Shown: positions 1 through 9,198, numbered from the stretch's first letter. The stretch is DNA of 64,000 bases from an uncultured Candidatus Entotheonella sp. (GCA_951828535.1 OX639990.1:3397300-3461299), one strand, 5' to 3'. The notes: generated from the sequence alone by a model not told the origin. Program-made: numbers and translations.

Positions 1-2
1 CC

Positions 3-536
3 AACAACGGCTATTCCGTCTCCACGGCGATCGAGCAGGGCCGCCGGCTGGAGTCATTTGGCGTGGCGCACTTCGAGGAGCCGCTGCCGCAGTACGACCT
101 GCGCGGCCTTCGACAGGTTGTGGACGCGCTGGATTGCGCCGTTTCCACCGGTGAGCAGGAGACCTCGTCGTGGCGCTTCCGGGACTTGATGGACCTGGCG
201 AATCCCGACATCCTGCAGCCGGACATTCTGAACGTCGGCGGCCTCACCGAGATGCTGCGGGTGTATGACATGGCGGTGGCCAGCAATAAGGTCATCATGC
301 CGCACAGCCCCAACGTCGGCGTCAACTCGGTCGCCAGCCTGCACGCTTACGGCACCGTTACCAACGCCGTCAGACCGCACGAATTCTCAGAGGAATTTAC
401 CGGTCCCACCGAGCGTGTGGCGGAACTGTTCGTGGACCCGATCATTCCCGAAAACGGCGTCATCAAGTTGCCGGACAGACCCGGCTTTGGGCTGGAGTTT
501 GACGACAAGGTCCTGGAAAAGGCGATTGTTGCCTGA
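3..536 (+). CDS. Enolase-superfamily (mandelate racemase/muconate lactonizing type) enzyme, 3' part
   Basis: The frame is open from the window edge, so only the C-terminal ~177 residues are present and the start lies outside. The visible part is the C-terminal TIM-barrel half of an enolase-superfamily enzyme. FEEPLPQYDL carries an acidic metal ligand, TGEQE a further metal-site acid, and MPHSPN resembles the His-containing strand of the His-Asp dyad in mandelate racemases. NVGGLTEM is the typical strand before it. Such enzymes abstract a proton alpha to a carboxylate in sugar-acid dehydration or racemization. The substrate cannot be read from this fragment. It converges on the alpha/beta hydrolase gene with a gap of about 12 bp. 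Confidence 0.85.
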   Translation, partial: NNGYSVSTAIEQGRRLESFGVAHFEEPLPQYDLRGLRQVVDALDCAVSTGEQETSSWRFRDLMDLANPDILQPDILNVGGLTEMLRVYDMAVASNKVIMPHSPNVGVNSVASLHAYGTVTNAVRPHEFSEEFTGPTERVAELFVDPIIPENGVIKLPDRPGFGLEFDDKVLEKAIVA

Positions 537-548
537 GCAGGATGCGGA

Positions 549-1355
549 TCAGGAGACAGCGCCGAGGAAGCGCAGGGTTTCGTGGGCGCATTCTTCGCTG
601 CGGGTCAGGAAGACGTGATGGCTGGAATCATAGAACATCACCAGGCGGGCGTTGGGAATGGCCTCGCACATCGCCCGCGCGTCTTCCACCGGGACGATCG
701 GCGACTGGCCGGGATGCAAAATGAGGGCCGGCACCTGTACCCTGGGGCAGGTAGATGACATGTCAACGCTCGGCAGGAAGCGCGAAATGGCACGGATGAC
801 GTCCACGTCCGTGCGTCCTACCAGATCCGCAAACCACTGAATCATCTGTTGATCGTCTTTATCGGGGTCGAACCGCGTGGCGGTGTCGTACAGGTACCAC
901 TCCTTGACGGTCATTTGCTGGAGTTGTTTCGACCACTGCCGCACCTTGTCCTGCACCGCACCGGGATAGCGATACGGCGTGGAGCACAGCGTCAGGCTGG
1001 CAAGGCGGTCCGGATAATCGAGGGCAAACTGAATCCCCACGTTCCCCCCCAGCGACTCACCCACCCAGTGAATGCGGCGGACTGCCAGGCGATCGAGCAG
1101 CAACTTGGCCTCGCGCGCCAGGGTCTCCAGGGACCACGGATAACCCACCCGCGGCGGTGCCGAACGGCCATGCCCGCGGTAGTCCGTTCGCAGCACGCGA
1201 TAATGCCTTGCCAAGATGGGCACCCAGCCGTACCACACATCGACGGTGCGTCCCAGACCGTGGTAGAGTAGCACCATTTCCGGCTCTTTCCAGGGGTCCG
1301 TGAAGTCGTCGATTTCGTAGTACGTCAAATAACCGTCAATCTCACCGGTGAGCAT
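549..1355 (-). CDS. Alpha/beta hydrolase
   Basis: 268 residues with an alpha/beta-hydrolase fold. LLYHGLGRT near residue 31 is the oxyanion-hole HG region. GESLGG near residue 100 is the nucleophile elbow with the catalytic Ser, and the terminal His is likely in SSHHVF near residue 247. The length and overall pattern fit the esterase, 3-oxoadipate enol-lactonase or haloperoxidase-like branch, but the substrate is not readable. ATG has a strong upstream GGAGGAG. The gene diverges from an SDR gene across ~137 bp, so both may belong to one small catabolic locus with the enolase-family enzyme; that grouping is inference. Confidence 0.85.
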   Translation of the reverse strand: MLTGEIDGYLTYYEIDDFTDPWKEPEMVLLYHGLGRTVDVWYGWVPILARHYRVLRTDYRGHGRSAPPRVGYPWSLETLAREAKLLLDRLAVRRIHWVGESLGGNVGIQFALDYPDRLASLTLCSTPYRYPGAVQDKVRQWSKQLQQMTVKEWYLYDTATRFDPDKDDQQMIQWFADLVGRTDVDVIRAISRFLPSVDMSSTCPRVQVPALILHPGQSPIVPVEDARAMCEAIPNARLVMFYDSSHHVFLTRSEECAHETLRFLGAVS

Positions 1356-1492
1356 CGTTAACTCCTCCCGCCACCATCATTTTCTCGCCCGGCTAAGCGT
1401 ATTATTTTGAGGCCTTGGGGGCGAGATGCGCAGGGGTGCGTTGTAGGGGAGATTGGCATCGTTGTCAAGTGCCGACAGAGGGAGAGCAGGTG

Positions 1493-2263
1493 ATGGATTT
1501 GTTTGATTTGCGGGGTAAAGCGGCAATCGTGACCGGGGGTAACGGCGGCCTGGGGCGCGGCATGGCGCTGGGTTTGGCGGCGGCCGGTGCGAATTTGGTG
1601 ATCGCGGCTCGCGATCAGGCCAAAACGGCCGAGACGGCGGCGGAATTGCGGCAGATGTACGGCGTCGAGGTATTGGAGGTGCAGGTCGACGTGTGCGACG
1701 AATCCTCCGTGCACGCCATGGTGGAGCAGACGCTGACTACATTCGGTCGGTTGAATATCCTGATCAACAACGCAGGTACCAACATCCGCAGGCCGCCCGA
1801 AGAGCTGAGCATGGACGATTGGCGCACCATCATGGACACCAACCTGACCAGCACCTTCCTCTGCTCGCAGGCTGTGTACGACGCAATGGTGCAGGGCGGC
1901 GGCGGCAAGATCATCAACAACGGCTCGATGTTTTCCATCTTCGGCGGCAGCCACGTATTGGCGTACGGCGCCAGCAAGGGCGGCGTGGTGCAGTTCACCA
2001 AGAGCCTGGCGGTGGCGTGGGCCAAGGACAACATCCAGGTCAACGCCATTCTGCCGGGCTGGCTGTACACCACGTTGACCAATCAGGCCATCCGGGACCT
2101 GCCCGGCCTGCACGAGCGGGTGCTGTCGCGCAGCCCGCAAGCGCGCTGGGGCGAGCCGGAGGATTTGGCGGGGGTGGCGGTATTTCTGGCCAGCAAGGCG
2201 TCGGATTTCATTACCGGTGTGGCGTTACCGGTGGACGGCGGCTATTCGGTCATGGCGCCGTAA
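1493..2263 (+). CDS. Short-chain dehydrogenase/reductase (FabG/KduD-like)
   Basis: 256-residue classical SDR. The Rossmann nucleotide motif TGGNGGLG lies at residues 14-21, NNAG is present, and the catalytic Ser...YxxxK is seen as SMFS...YGASK. The C-terminal DGGYSV is typical of the family. It should reduce or oxidize a carbonyl/alcohol with NAD(P)H; resemblance to gluconate or 2-deoxy-gluconate dehydrogenases fits a sugar-acid role beside the enolase-family gene, but that is inference. I chose the ATG preceded by AGGGAGAGCAGG over an earlier in-frame ATG at 1415, because family members begin with a short lead-in to the Rossmann strand. Confidence 0.88.
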   Translation: MDLFDLRGKAAIVTGGNGGLGRGMALGLAAAGANLVIAARDQAKTAETAAELRQMYGVEVLEVQVDVCDESSVHAMVEQTLTTFGRLNILINNAGTNIRRPPEELSMDDWRTIMDTNLTSTFLCSQAVYDAMVQGGGGKIINNGSMFSIFGGSHVLAYGASKGGVVQFTKSLAVAWAKDNIQVNAILPGWLYTTLTNQAIRDLPGLHERVLSRSPQARWGEPEDLAGVAVFLASKASDFITGVALPVDGGYSVMAP

Positions 2264-2273
2264 GGCGGGCGGT

Positions 2274-2867
2274 TCAGGCGCGGGTCAGGCCCTGCAGGGC
2301 GATTTTGGTGAACACGTCCGCGACTTCCTGGGGCGAAAGCCGTCCGGAGGGGTTGTACCAGCGGTAGGCCCAGTTGCACATGCCGAGAAGGGCGTAGCCG
2401 GCCATGGTGACATCCACGTCGTCGCGTATTTCCCCGGCGTCGATGCCCTGGCGCAGCAAGGTGTCCCACAGGCGCTGATACTGCTTGGGGGTTTCGATGA
2501 CGTTCTGTTCCAGCTTGTCCATGAGGTGGCGGTAGTCGTGCAGGTACACGGCGATGTGCGGGTAATGCAGATGGAAAACCGTCATGTGGTTGGCAATGGC
2601 CCGGGCGATCTTCTCGGTGAACGGCAGGTCGGCGGCGACAATGGCTTCGAGTTCGCTATACACCTCGCGGATGGGGTCGCGGACAACCAGATAGAGCAAC
2701 TCTTCCTTACTGCGAATGTAGTAATACAGACTCCCCTTGAGCATCCCCACCGCTGCGGCGATATCTTCCAGGGTCGTCGCCCGATACCCCTTCTCCTTGA
2801 ACAACCGGGCGGCCGTGGCGACGATGTCGCGCTCGCGCGAAGCCGATTCGTTTCTCGCTTTACTCAT
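2274..2867 (-). CDS. TetR/AcrR-family transcriptional regulator
   Basis: 197 residues. The N-terminal TetR helix-turn-helix runs at about residues 14-58: an AARLFKEKGY helix, then TTLEDIAAAVGM, then the recognition region GSLYYYIRSKEELL. The rest is an all-helical ligand and dimerization domain of the usual length. DNA binding and a small-molecule or acyl-CoA ligand follow from the family; the ligand is unknown. It converges on the SDR gene with only 10 bp between stops and lies upstream of the rhomboid gene on the same strand. Target genes are not evident, although the SDR/hydrolase locus is an obvious candidate. Confidence 0.9.
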   Translation of the reverse strand: MSKARNESASRERDIVATAARLFKEKGYRATTLEDIAAAVGMLKGSLYYYIRSKEELLYLVVRDPIREVYSELEAIVAADLPFTEKIARAIANHMTVFHLHYPHIAVYLHDYRHLMDKLEQNVIETPKQYQRLWDTLLRQGIDAGEIRDDVDVTMAGYALLGMCNWAYRWYNPSGRLSPQEVADVFTKIALQGLTRA

Positions 2868-2950
2868 GGCTGTGTACGCCCCTCACGCGATTGTCGGTTG
2901 CGGCGCACATTCGCATAGGGCTTGGCTGCGACGTAACCTTTTCCGAGGGA

Positions 2951-3799
2951 TCAGCCCAGGACGTAGGGCCAAATACTACTCAGCAGCATCCAGGCCAGGA
3001 CGAGTCCCGTCGCCGCCATGCAGACGGCAGCCAGCATCGTATGCCAGGGCTGCTCGTCGCCGCGTTCGCGGTAGCCCACCAAAAAGCCGAGCAGGGCGCC
3101 CGCCACCATGCCGCCGCCGTGCCCCCAGTTGTTGATACCGGGAATCAGCAGCCCAATGACGAAAATGCCGATTGCCCAACCGCCGATCTGGCGGTATATG
3201 GCCTCTCCGAACAGGCCGCCGCGGCTCTTGCCGTAATACAGCGTTGCCCCGATCAACCCGCACAACGCCGCCGAGGCGCCGATGGTGAACGGAACACCCG
3301 CCACGTATGACACCCAGAATCCGGCGACGCCGGTCAGCGTGTAGAGCACGATCAGACGGTTGATGCCGTAGAGATGCCCCACTAAGGGTATGAGCTGCCG
3401 CAATGCGAGCATGTTGAACAGGATGTGCAGAATGCCGCCATGCAGGTAGTTGGCCGACAACAGCGTCCACCAGCGTTGCAGATGGTCGATGGGAATGGTG
3501 CCGGTGGCGCCAAGTTGCAACAGGCTCTGGTTGCTTGGCGACAGCGTGGTCAGCAGGTCGAATGAGACCTGCAAAGACCGCGGAGAAACCAGCAACGAGA
3601 TGACGTACATGCCGGCGTTGATGCCGATGAGAACCTTGACGACCTGATTGGGATCTTGCAGCCACCCTCGCAGGGCGAGGCGCTTCCACCAGGCACCCGG
3701 TCGCTGAATGCCGCAGTGCGGGCAGAATGGCGCTTCCCTGTTCAGCAGCTTGCGGCAACCGGGGCACAGCATCGACGGGGTTTGGCGCTGCCTCATCAT
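2951..3799 (-). CDS. Rhomboid-family intramembrane serine protease with N-terminal zinc ribbon
   Basis: 282 residues. The cytoplasmic lead carries a CPGC...CPHC zinc ribbon (Cys 12, 15, 26, 29). At least six hydrophobic segments follow, with HILFNM in the second conserved helix, the catalytic Ser in GASAALCG, and the partner His in NNWGHGGG. The family cleaves transmembrane substrates inside the bilayer. The usual GxSG is GxSA here, which occurs in some members and need not abolish activity. Two adjacent ATGs (3799 and 3796) sit just after CGAGGGAG; the second has the better spacing. No partner gene suggests a substrate. Confidence 0.88.
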   Translation of the reverse strand: MMRQRQTPSMLCPGCRKLLNREAPFCPHCGIQRPGAWWKRLALRGWLQDPNQVVKVLIGINAGMYVISLLVSPRSLQVSFDLLTTLSPSNQSLLQLGATGTIPIDHLQRWWTLLSANYLHGGILHILFNMLALRQLIPLVGHLYGINRLIVLYTLTGVAGFWVSYVAGVPFTIGASAALCGLIGATLYYGKSRGGLFGEAIYRQIGGWAIGIFVIGLLIPGINNWGHGGGMVAGALLGFLVGYRERGDEQPWHTMLAAVCMAATGLVLAWMLLSSIWPYVLG

Positions 3800-3849
3800 C
3801 TCCCTCGTAATGGTGGATTATGGGTCGGAAAGACGGCAGGGGTGGCGGA

Positions 3850-5772
3850 TCAGTGCGCTTCGAGGTACGTGTAACTAGCCAGCCCCGATTCGTAGATGCC
3901 CAACAGATGGCGGGACGCCTCAAGGGGCATGCGCCCGGCCCGCAGGGCGCGCTCGATCGACCGGCGCAAGCGGGCAACAAGGTCGTCGCGCGAATAGTTG
4001 GCGTAGTTCAGCACGTCCGTCACCGTGTCGCCGGCCACGACGTGGTCCAGATGGTACTCGCCGTTGGGGCCGATGAAGACGTGCACCGTGTTGGTATCGC
4101 CGAACAAGTTGTGCAGGTCGCCAAGAATTTCCTGATAAGCGCCGACCAGAAAGAAGCCGAGGTAATAATCCTCGCCGGTGGGGGAGTGCAGTCGGATCAC
4201 CTGTTTTACGTCGCGCCGGTCAATAAACTCGTCGATTTTGCCGTCCGAGTCGCACGTGATGTCCGCCAGCACGGCGCGGCGCGTCGGCTCTTCCTGCAGG
4301 CGGTGAATGGGCATGATGGGGAAGAGTTGCTTGACCGCCCAGAAGTCGGGGATCGACTGAAACAGCGAGAAATTGCAGAAGTACGTATCCGCCAGCAGCC
4401 GCTCCAAGGCCTCGAGTTCCTCGGGGATTTCGTCCAGGTCGCGGATGAAGCGCAGGATCTTCTGGCAGATGCCCCAGAAATACTCCTCCGCCAGCACCCG
4501 CTGCTGCAGTTGCAAGTGACCGAGGGCGAACAGGGTCAGTGTCTCGTCCTTGTATTGCAGGGCGTCGTGGTAGGCTTCCAGCAAATTCTTGCGGGTCAAT
4601 TCGCGGTACGTGTCGTACATGTTCCACACCACGGCCGCGGCGTCCTCCGGCGGCTCGCTGGCCAGCGAGGCGGTGCCGAATTCACTGACCCCGAGGATGT
4701 CGGCGACCAGTACGCAATGATGCGCCACCGTGGCACGGCCGGATTCGCTGACCAGAATCGGGGTCGGCACCGAGGCTTCCTCGCACATTTCCAGAACGGC
4801 GTAGACCACGTCGTTGGCGTATTCCTGAAGGGTGTAGTTGATGGAGGAATGAAAGTTCGTCTGCGAGCCGTCGTAATCGACCCCGAGACCGCCGCCGACG
4901 TCAAGGTAGCGCAGCGGCACGCCCATTCTGACCAACTCGCAGTAATAACGGCCGGCTTCCCGCAAGCCGTCCTTGATGTTGCGAATGTTCGAGATCTGGC
5001 TGCCCAGGTGGAAGTGAAGCAATTCAAACGTGTCAAGAAGATCGTGCTGACGCAGCAGGTCGATGGATTCCAGTAGTTCGCGCGCCGAAAGGCCGAATTT
5101 GGAATGATCCCCGCCCGACGCCTCCCAGCGGCCGCTGCCGCGGGTTGACAACCGCAGGCGTACGCCGATGCGGGGGCGAACGTTCGTTTTTGTGGCCAGG
5201 CGGGCGATCAGGGGCAATTCGCTGAGCTTTTCCACCACCAGAATGATGGTGCGGCCCATGGTGCTGCCGAGCAGGGCGGTTTCGACGTATTCCTCATCCT
5301 TATAGCCGTTGCAAATGATCAGGGCTTCCTCGTCTTCCAGCATGGCCAGCACGGCCAGCAGCTCCGGCTTCGAGCCCGCTTCGAGGCCGTGGTGATAGGG
5401 CCGTCCGAAGCGCACCACCTCTTCGACCACCTGGCGCTGCGGGTTGACCTTCACCGGATACACGCCGCGGTACGCGCCCTGATACCCGTATTCTTCAATA
5501 GCGTTCTGAAAGGCGTGGTTGAGCTCGTCGATGCGGCTGCGCAGGAGGTCTGAGAAGCGTAGCAGGAGCGGCAGTCCGACGCCGCGCTGCCGAACCTCAT
5601 CGACCAGGGCTTTCAAATCAATGGCGTGACCCGCCTGATCCGGCGGCGTTACCAATACGTGGCCGGCGTCGCTGATGCAGAAGTGGCCCCTTCCCCAATC
5701 GCCGATACCATAGGTCTCGACCGCATCAGCCACCGACCAGGGCCTGGGAAGGGTCCCCACTGTTTTTGACAT
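3850..5772 (-). CDS. speA: Biosynthetic arginine decarboxylase
   Basis: 640 residues from the ATG at 5772, which follows AAGGAG. An in-frame start 22 codons earlier lacks such a site. The protein should decarboxylate L-arginine to agmatine with PLP, the first step of the agmatine route to putrescine. The PLP lysine is in GVYPVKVNPQ, GSKPELL follows, DVGGGLGVDY is the glycine-rich phosphate loop, and ADITCDSDGK near the C-terminus carries the catalytic Cys/Asp region contributed across the dimer. Length agrees with the SpeA family. No agmatinase or agmatine deiminase gene is beside it. Confidence 0.96.
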   Translation of the reverse strand: MSKTVGTLPRPWSVADAVETYGIGDWGRGHFCISDAGHVLVTPPDQAGHAIDLKALVDEVRQRGVGLPLLLRFSDLLRSRIDELNHAFQNAIEEYGYQGAYRGVYPVKVNPQRQVVEEVVRFGRPYHHGLEAGSKPELLAVLAMLEDEEALIICNGYKDEEYVETALLGSTMGRTIILVVEKLSELPLIARLATKTNVRPRIGVRLRLSTRGSGRWEASGGDHSKFGLSARELLESIDLLRQHDLLDTFELLHFHLGSQISNIRNIKDGLREAGRYYCELVRMGVPLRYLDVGGGLGVDYDGSQTNFHSSINYTLQEYANDVVYAVLEMCEEASVPTPILVSESGRATVAHHCVLVADILGVSEFGTASLASEPPEDAAAVVWNMYDTYRELTRKNLLEAYHDALQYKDETLTLFALGHLQLQQRVLAEEYFWGICQKILRFIRDLDEIPEELEALERLLADTYFCNFSLFQSIPDFWAVKQLFPIMPIHRLQEEPTRRAVLADITCDSDGKIDEFIDRRDVKQVIRLHSPTGEDYYLGFFLVGAYQEILGDLHNLFGDTNTVHVFIGPNGEYHLDHVVAGDTVTDVLNYANYSRDDLVARLRRSIERALRAGRMPLEASRHLLGIYESGLASYTYLEAH

Positions 5773-6089
5773 GCAGTCAACTCCTTCTGCCGCCGCCGCG
5801 ACGTGCAGGCTCGTCAGGGAAAGACAGGGGTCGGGCATCGACCGGAAAGCACACTGCGCAACTGGTTCTTGGACGGCGGAATGGTAGCATGTTCAATAAC
5901 AAAGCGCATGGCCGGGGGCGGCACGCCGAGCATGAAAGGGTTCCGAAGCGGCGCCCCGCGTCCGGGTGAAGAAGGTTGAATCCCGCCGGAACCGCGTTTA
6001 CATTGGCGCCCCGGAGGGTGGCGCTACGGCCTTTATCCCCAAACCGAGCCTCCTCCCGCCATAACCTCTTTTGAGACAGGAACATAGAC
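5773..6089. other. Intergenic region between speA and the LON-domain gene
   Basis: This 317-bp stretch separates two divergent genes. I see no coding frame that resembles a protein. It holds the speA ribosome-binding site at its left edge and a candidate sigma-70 promoter for the rightward gene at 5976-6004 (listed separately). Confidence 0.5.
5976..6004 (+). promoter_or_regulatory. Candidate sigma-70 promoter of the LON-domain protein gene
   Basis: TTGAAT at 5976-5981 and TACATT at 5999-6004 are separated by 17 bp, about 85 bp before the ATG at 6090. Found by eye only. Confidence 0.45.
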
Positions 6090-6749
6090 ATGGCCAATAT
6101 CCCGGGAGACGATCCGATTTTCGAAGATCGATCGCAGTTGCCTGATCCGCTACCCATTTTCCCCTTGCCCAACGTCGTCTTGATGCCCAACGCGAGCCTG
6201 CCGCTGTACATTTTTGAGGACCGTTACAAGGAGATGGTGCGGGATTGCCTGGAGAGCCAGCCGTATTTGTCGGTGGCGTTGCTCCAAAAAGGCTGGGAGC
6301 AGCAGCCGGGAACGCCGCGGCCCTATCCCATTGCGGGATTCGGACGCATCACGCGGGCGGTGCGGCGCCCCAACGACTGCATGGACATCGTTATCCAGGG
6401 CATGGGACGCATCGAGATGCTCGATTTCAACGAGGACCGCGCTTACTTGCGCGCCTCCGTGCGAACACTGGACCCTGATCTGGCGGATCAAGCGCTGATA
6501 ACCCAGCAGGCCGAGGCCATGCGGCAGCAGTTTCTCGACCTGTTGGACCGCAAGGGCGTCGCTGCCGACCAGTTTCGCACCCAAGTGAAGCTGCTCGCCA
6601 GCCCGATCGACATGGTCTTCTTTGTCGCCTCACACCTGCCCCTTGACCCGCACGCGCAGCAGGAGGTGCTGCAGACGCTGTCGGTCGAGGAACAGATCGC
6701 GCGGCTCACGCGGGTGTTGGGCATGATGCGGGGCGCGAAACTCAATTGA
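6090..6749 (+). CDS. LON peptidase substrate-binding-domain protein
   Basis: 219 residues corresponding to only the N-terminal (PUA-like) substrate-recognition domain of Lon, with no ATPase or protease domain. LPIFPLPNVVLMP near the start and the EDRYKEMVRDCLE stretch are the family signature. Proteins of this kind (YcaP/COG2802 type) are widespread and of uncertain function; a role in substrate delivery or binding is inferred from the domain. The full-length Lon in this window is more than 10 kb away, so there is no operon link. It converges on proA with ~20 bp between stops. Confidence 0.88.
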   Translation: MANIPGDDPIFEDRSQLPDPLPIFPLPNVVLMPNASLPLYIFEDRYKEMVRDCLESQPYLSVALLQKGWEQQPGTPRPYPIAGFGRITRAVRRPNDCMDIVIQGMGRIEMLDFNEDRAYLRASVRTLDPDLADQALITQQAEAMRQQFLDLLDRKGVAADQFRTQVKLLASPIDMVFFVASHLPLDPHAQQEVLQTLSVEEQIARLTRVLGMMRGAKLN

Positions 6750-6770
6750 GTCAGGCGAGGAGGGGAAGCG

Positions 6771-8081
6771 TCAGTCCGTGGACAGGCGGCGGTGGGTGAA
6801 CGGCTTGGCTTGCGGCCCAACATAGTCCGCTACCACGTGGCCGCGTCCGCTGAGGCGGTATTTGTAGAGCACCAGACCCTCCAGCCCGACCGGGCCGCGG
6901 GCGTGGGTTTTGTTGGTGCTGATGCCGATCTCGGCACCCTTGCCAAAACGGAAGCCGTCGGCAAAACGGGTGGAGGCGTTGTGCATGACGGTGGCGGCGT
7001 CAACACCGTCGAGGAAGCGTTCGGCGGCTTGCCGATCCTCCGTGACGATGGTGTCGGTGTGGCCCGATCCGTGACGATTGACGTGGGCAATCGCCGCTTC
7101 CAGGTCGCCCACCAAGCGGATCGAGACGATCAGGTCAAGGTACTCGGTATCCCAGTCGACATCCGTTGCCGGCACGATGTTCGGCAGCAGCGCCTGCGTG
7201 GCGTCGCAACCGCGCATTTCGACACCCGCCTGTTTGTAAGCCTTGGCCAACAGAGGCAGGAAAGCCGGCGCAATCTGCCGATGCACCAACACCGTTTCGA
7301 TGGCGTTGCACACCGCTGGATACTGCACCTTGGCGTCGTAGCAGACGGCGACGGCCTGTGCAACGTCGGCGTGTTGGTCCACGTAGGCGTGGCAGATGCC
7401 GTCGGCGTGCCCGAGCACCGGCACGCGGGTGTTATCCTGGATGTAGCGAACAAAGTCGTTGCTGCCGCGCGGCACGAACAGGTCGATGTGGTCCTCAAGT
7501 TGCAATAGGGCGCGCACGTCCTCACGTGTTTCGATCATTTGTACCGCGTCTGCCAGATCGGGGTCGATAGCGGCGACGCCACAGCGCAGCAGGTTCACCA
7601 GCATTCGGTTGGATGCCTGTGCCTCGGTGCCGCCCTTCAGGATGACCGCATTGCCGGACTTCCAGCACAGCGAGGCGATTTGCGGCACCGCGTCCGGGCG
7701 GGATTCGAAAATCGCCCCGATAACGCCGATGGGGCAACTCACCTGACGCAATTCCAGGCCGTCATCCAATTCTGCCGCTGATAGCGTCTGGCCCACCGGA
7801 TCGGGCAATTGCGCGACGCTTTCCACCCCTTGCGCCATGCCCAGCACCTTGTCTTCGCTCAGCTTCAGGCGGTCCAGAAGCGGCTTCGACAACGCCCCGC
7901 TCGCCACCAGCTCGGTGGCGAGCTGTACGTCTTGTTGATTAGCCGCCAGAATGTCCGCCCGCCGGTCCCTCAACAAGTCCGCCATTCCCTGCAAGGCGCG
8001 ATTCTTCACTTGCGTCGACAGCCCGGCAAGCCTCAGCGCAGCGTCCTTGGCACGTCCGGCGATTTCTTCCATGGGGGTCAC
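6771..8081 (-). CDS. proA: Gamma-glutamyl phosphate reductase (glutamate-5-semialdehyde dehydrogenase)
   Basis: 436 residues, usual length for ProA. It reduces gamma-glutamyl phosphate to glutamate-5-semialdehyde with NADPH in proline biosynthesis. The catalytic Cys is in QYPAVCNAIET, the nucleotide-binding stretch includes KGGTEAQASNRM, and the C-terminal FADGFRFGKGAEIGIST is diagnostic. The GTG at 8081 is well spaced from AAGGAAG; an in-frame ATG three codons later (8072) is possible. proB, the partner kinase, is not adjacent. Confidence 0.96.
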   Translation of the reverse strand: MTPMEEIAGRAKDAALRLAGLSTQVKNRALQGMADLLRDRRADILAANQQDVQLATELVASGALSKPLLDRLKLSEDKVLGMAQGVESVAQLPDPVGQTLSAAELDDGLELRQVSCPIGVIGAIFESRPDAVPQIASLCWKSGNAVILKGGTEAQASNRMLVNLLRCGVAAIDPDLADAVQMIETREDVRALLQLEDHIDLFVPRGSNDFVRYIQDNTRVPVLGHADGICHAYVDQHADVAQAVAVCYDAKVQYPAVCNAIETVLVHRQIAPAFLPLLAKAYKQAGVEMRGCDATQALLPNIVPATDVDWDTEYLDLIVSIRLVGDLEAAIAHVNRHGSGHTDTIVTEDRQAAERFLDGVDAATVMHNASTRFADGFRFGKGAEIGISTNKTHARGPVGLEGLVLYKYRLSGRGHVVADYVGPQAKPFTHRRLSTD

Positions 8082-8133
8082 GACAACTTCCTTATCAATC
8101 CGCCAACCTAACGAGGGGTCAAGAGCGGCACGG

Positions 8134-8646
8134 CTACCGGTCCGGGCAATAATCCTCGTTCACGGCAATGGGGATGTCACCCTTTATCGCGCGGAAGCTC
8201 ATGACTTCGGCCATGTTCGCCCTGACGCCGCAGTATAGGCCCACCGGATGCAGCGCGAGGCAAATGCGGTCCTCGTCATGCGTCGGGGCGTCATCGTTCA
8301 GACGCACGTCGTTCGATATCCACTGGCTCATCCTACTCCCCCCCAGTTTCGTACCGAGCCCACAGATTTCCGCGAAGTCGTCCTTGGCTGCCAGTGCTTT
8401 GCCGCTGACATCGACGTCGGCGGGCCGCCCGGTTGCCGCAAATTTGGCCCCGTGCCGGCAGACCAACGGGAACCAGCCGCTAGGGCCTGCCTTGCCGTCT
8501 TCGGCAGTTTGCCCGTGGGGCTCAATGGTCAGCACCGCGACGCGCAGGCAGCGGTGTTGTGCTGCGGCAGCGGGTGCCGTGCTCAGCGGGTCAATCACTA
8601 TCACGGCCAGCGCCGCCAGAAACATCAACGCCGTCATCCTGCTCAT
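8134..8646 (-). CDS. Secreted protein of unknown function
   Basis: 170 residues with a clear signal peptide (MSRMTALMFLAALAVIVI..., cleavage likely after the Ala run near residue 29). The mature part contains five cysteines, suggesting disulfides in the periplasm, and motifs I do not recognise (GWFPLVCRHG, DDFAEICGLG, DRICLALHPVG). ATG follows AGAGGT. It is just downstream (45 bp) of another small exported protein on the same strand, so the two may be co-transcribed. No function can be assigned. Confidence 0.65.
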   Translation of the reverse strand: MSRMTALMFLAALAVIVIDPLSTAPAAAAQHRCLRVAVLTIEPHGQTAEDGKAGPSGWFPLVCRHGAKFAATGRPADVDVSGKALAAKDDFAEICGLGTKLGGSRMSQWISNDVRLNDDAPTHDEDRICLALHPVGLYCGVRANMAEVMSFRAIKGDIPIAVNEDYCPDR

Positions 8647-8691
8647 GTTTACCTCTTTGTATGGGGTGAGGACACCGCCCGTCAGCGCTGC

Positions 8692-9198
8692 TTAACGGTT
8701 ATACCGATCGGTGGTCCCAGACGGCTGATTCTGTTCGCGGATCAGGTCGAGGGCTTCCTGCAGCGCCTTCAGGCGTTCTTCCTGCGAGGACCGGCGGGTG
8801 GAGACCAATAGCACCTGCAACGGGAATCCCCTAAAGCCTTGCGAGGCGGCCTGACCGTCGCTGTCGGTCACCTCGATGTAGTATTCCAGTCCCGAACCGG
8901 CCAACAGCCAGTCGGGCACCACGGCTCGGTACCGCTCACCCTCGATGTGTGACATCGGCAGGGCCATGAAATCGCCGCCGCCTGCAGAGCGGCAAAAGAC
9001 TTGCGCCTTGCGGACACCGGCCGCAGCGGTAATCGTGGCTTCGATGGCCAGCGGCTTGCCGCGCGCTTGAGGCCGGGAGAAACCCTGATGGGTGATGGAA
9101 AGCGCTCCGTTCTGCTGACCCTGAACCACGGTGGCGAACAGCAGAGCGGAAAGCCCCATGAAGGCCATACAGCGGCCGATTTTACGTTGCCGAACCAT
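8692..9198 (-). CDS. Secreted protein with Ig/fibronectin-like fold, unknown function
   Basis: 168 residues. A signal peptide covers about residues 1-27, ending near VVQGQQ. The mature part looks like one beta-sandwich: alternating hydrophobic strands and GLEYYIEVTDSDGQ, a phrase typical of Ig-like or FnIII-like domains in exported proteins. A charged helical tail follows (SSQEERLKALQEALDLIREQ). ATG follows AAGGGAG. It is probably the first gene of a two-gene unit with the next small exported protein. The function is unknown. Confidence 0.65.
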   Translation of the reverse strand: MVRQRKIGRCMAFMGLSALLFATVVQGQQNGALSITHQGFSRPQARGKPLAIEATITAAAGVRKAQVFCRSAGGGDFMALPMSHIEGERYRAVVPDWLLAGSGLEYYIEVTDSDGQAASQGFRGFPLQVLLVSTRRSSQEERLKALQEALDLIREQNQPSGTTDRYNR

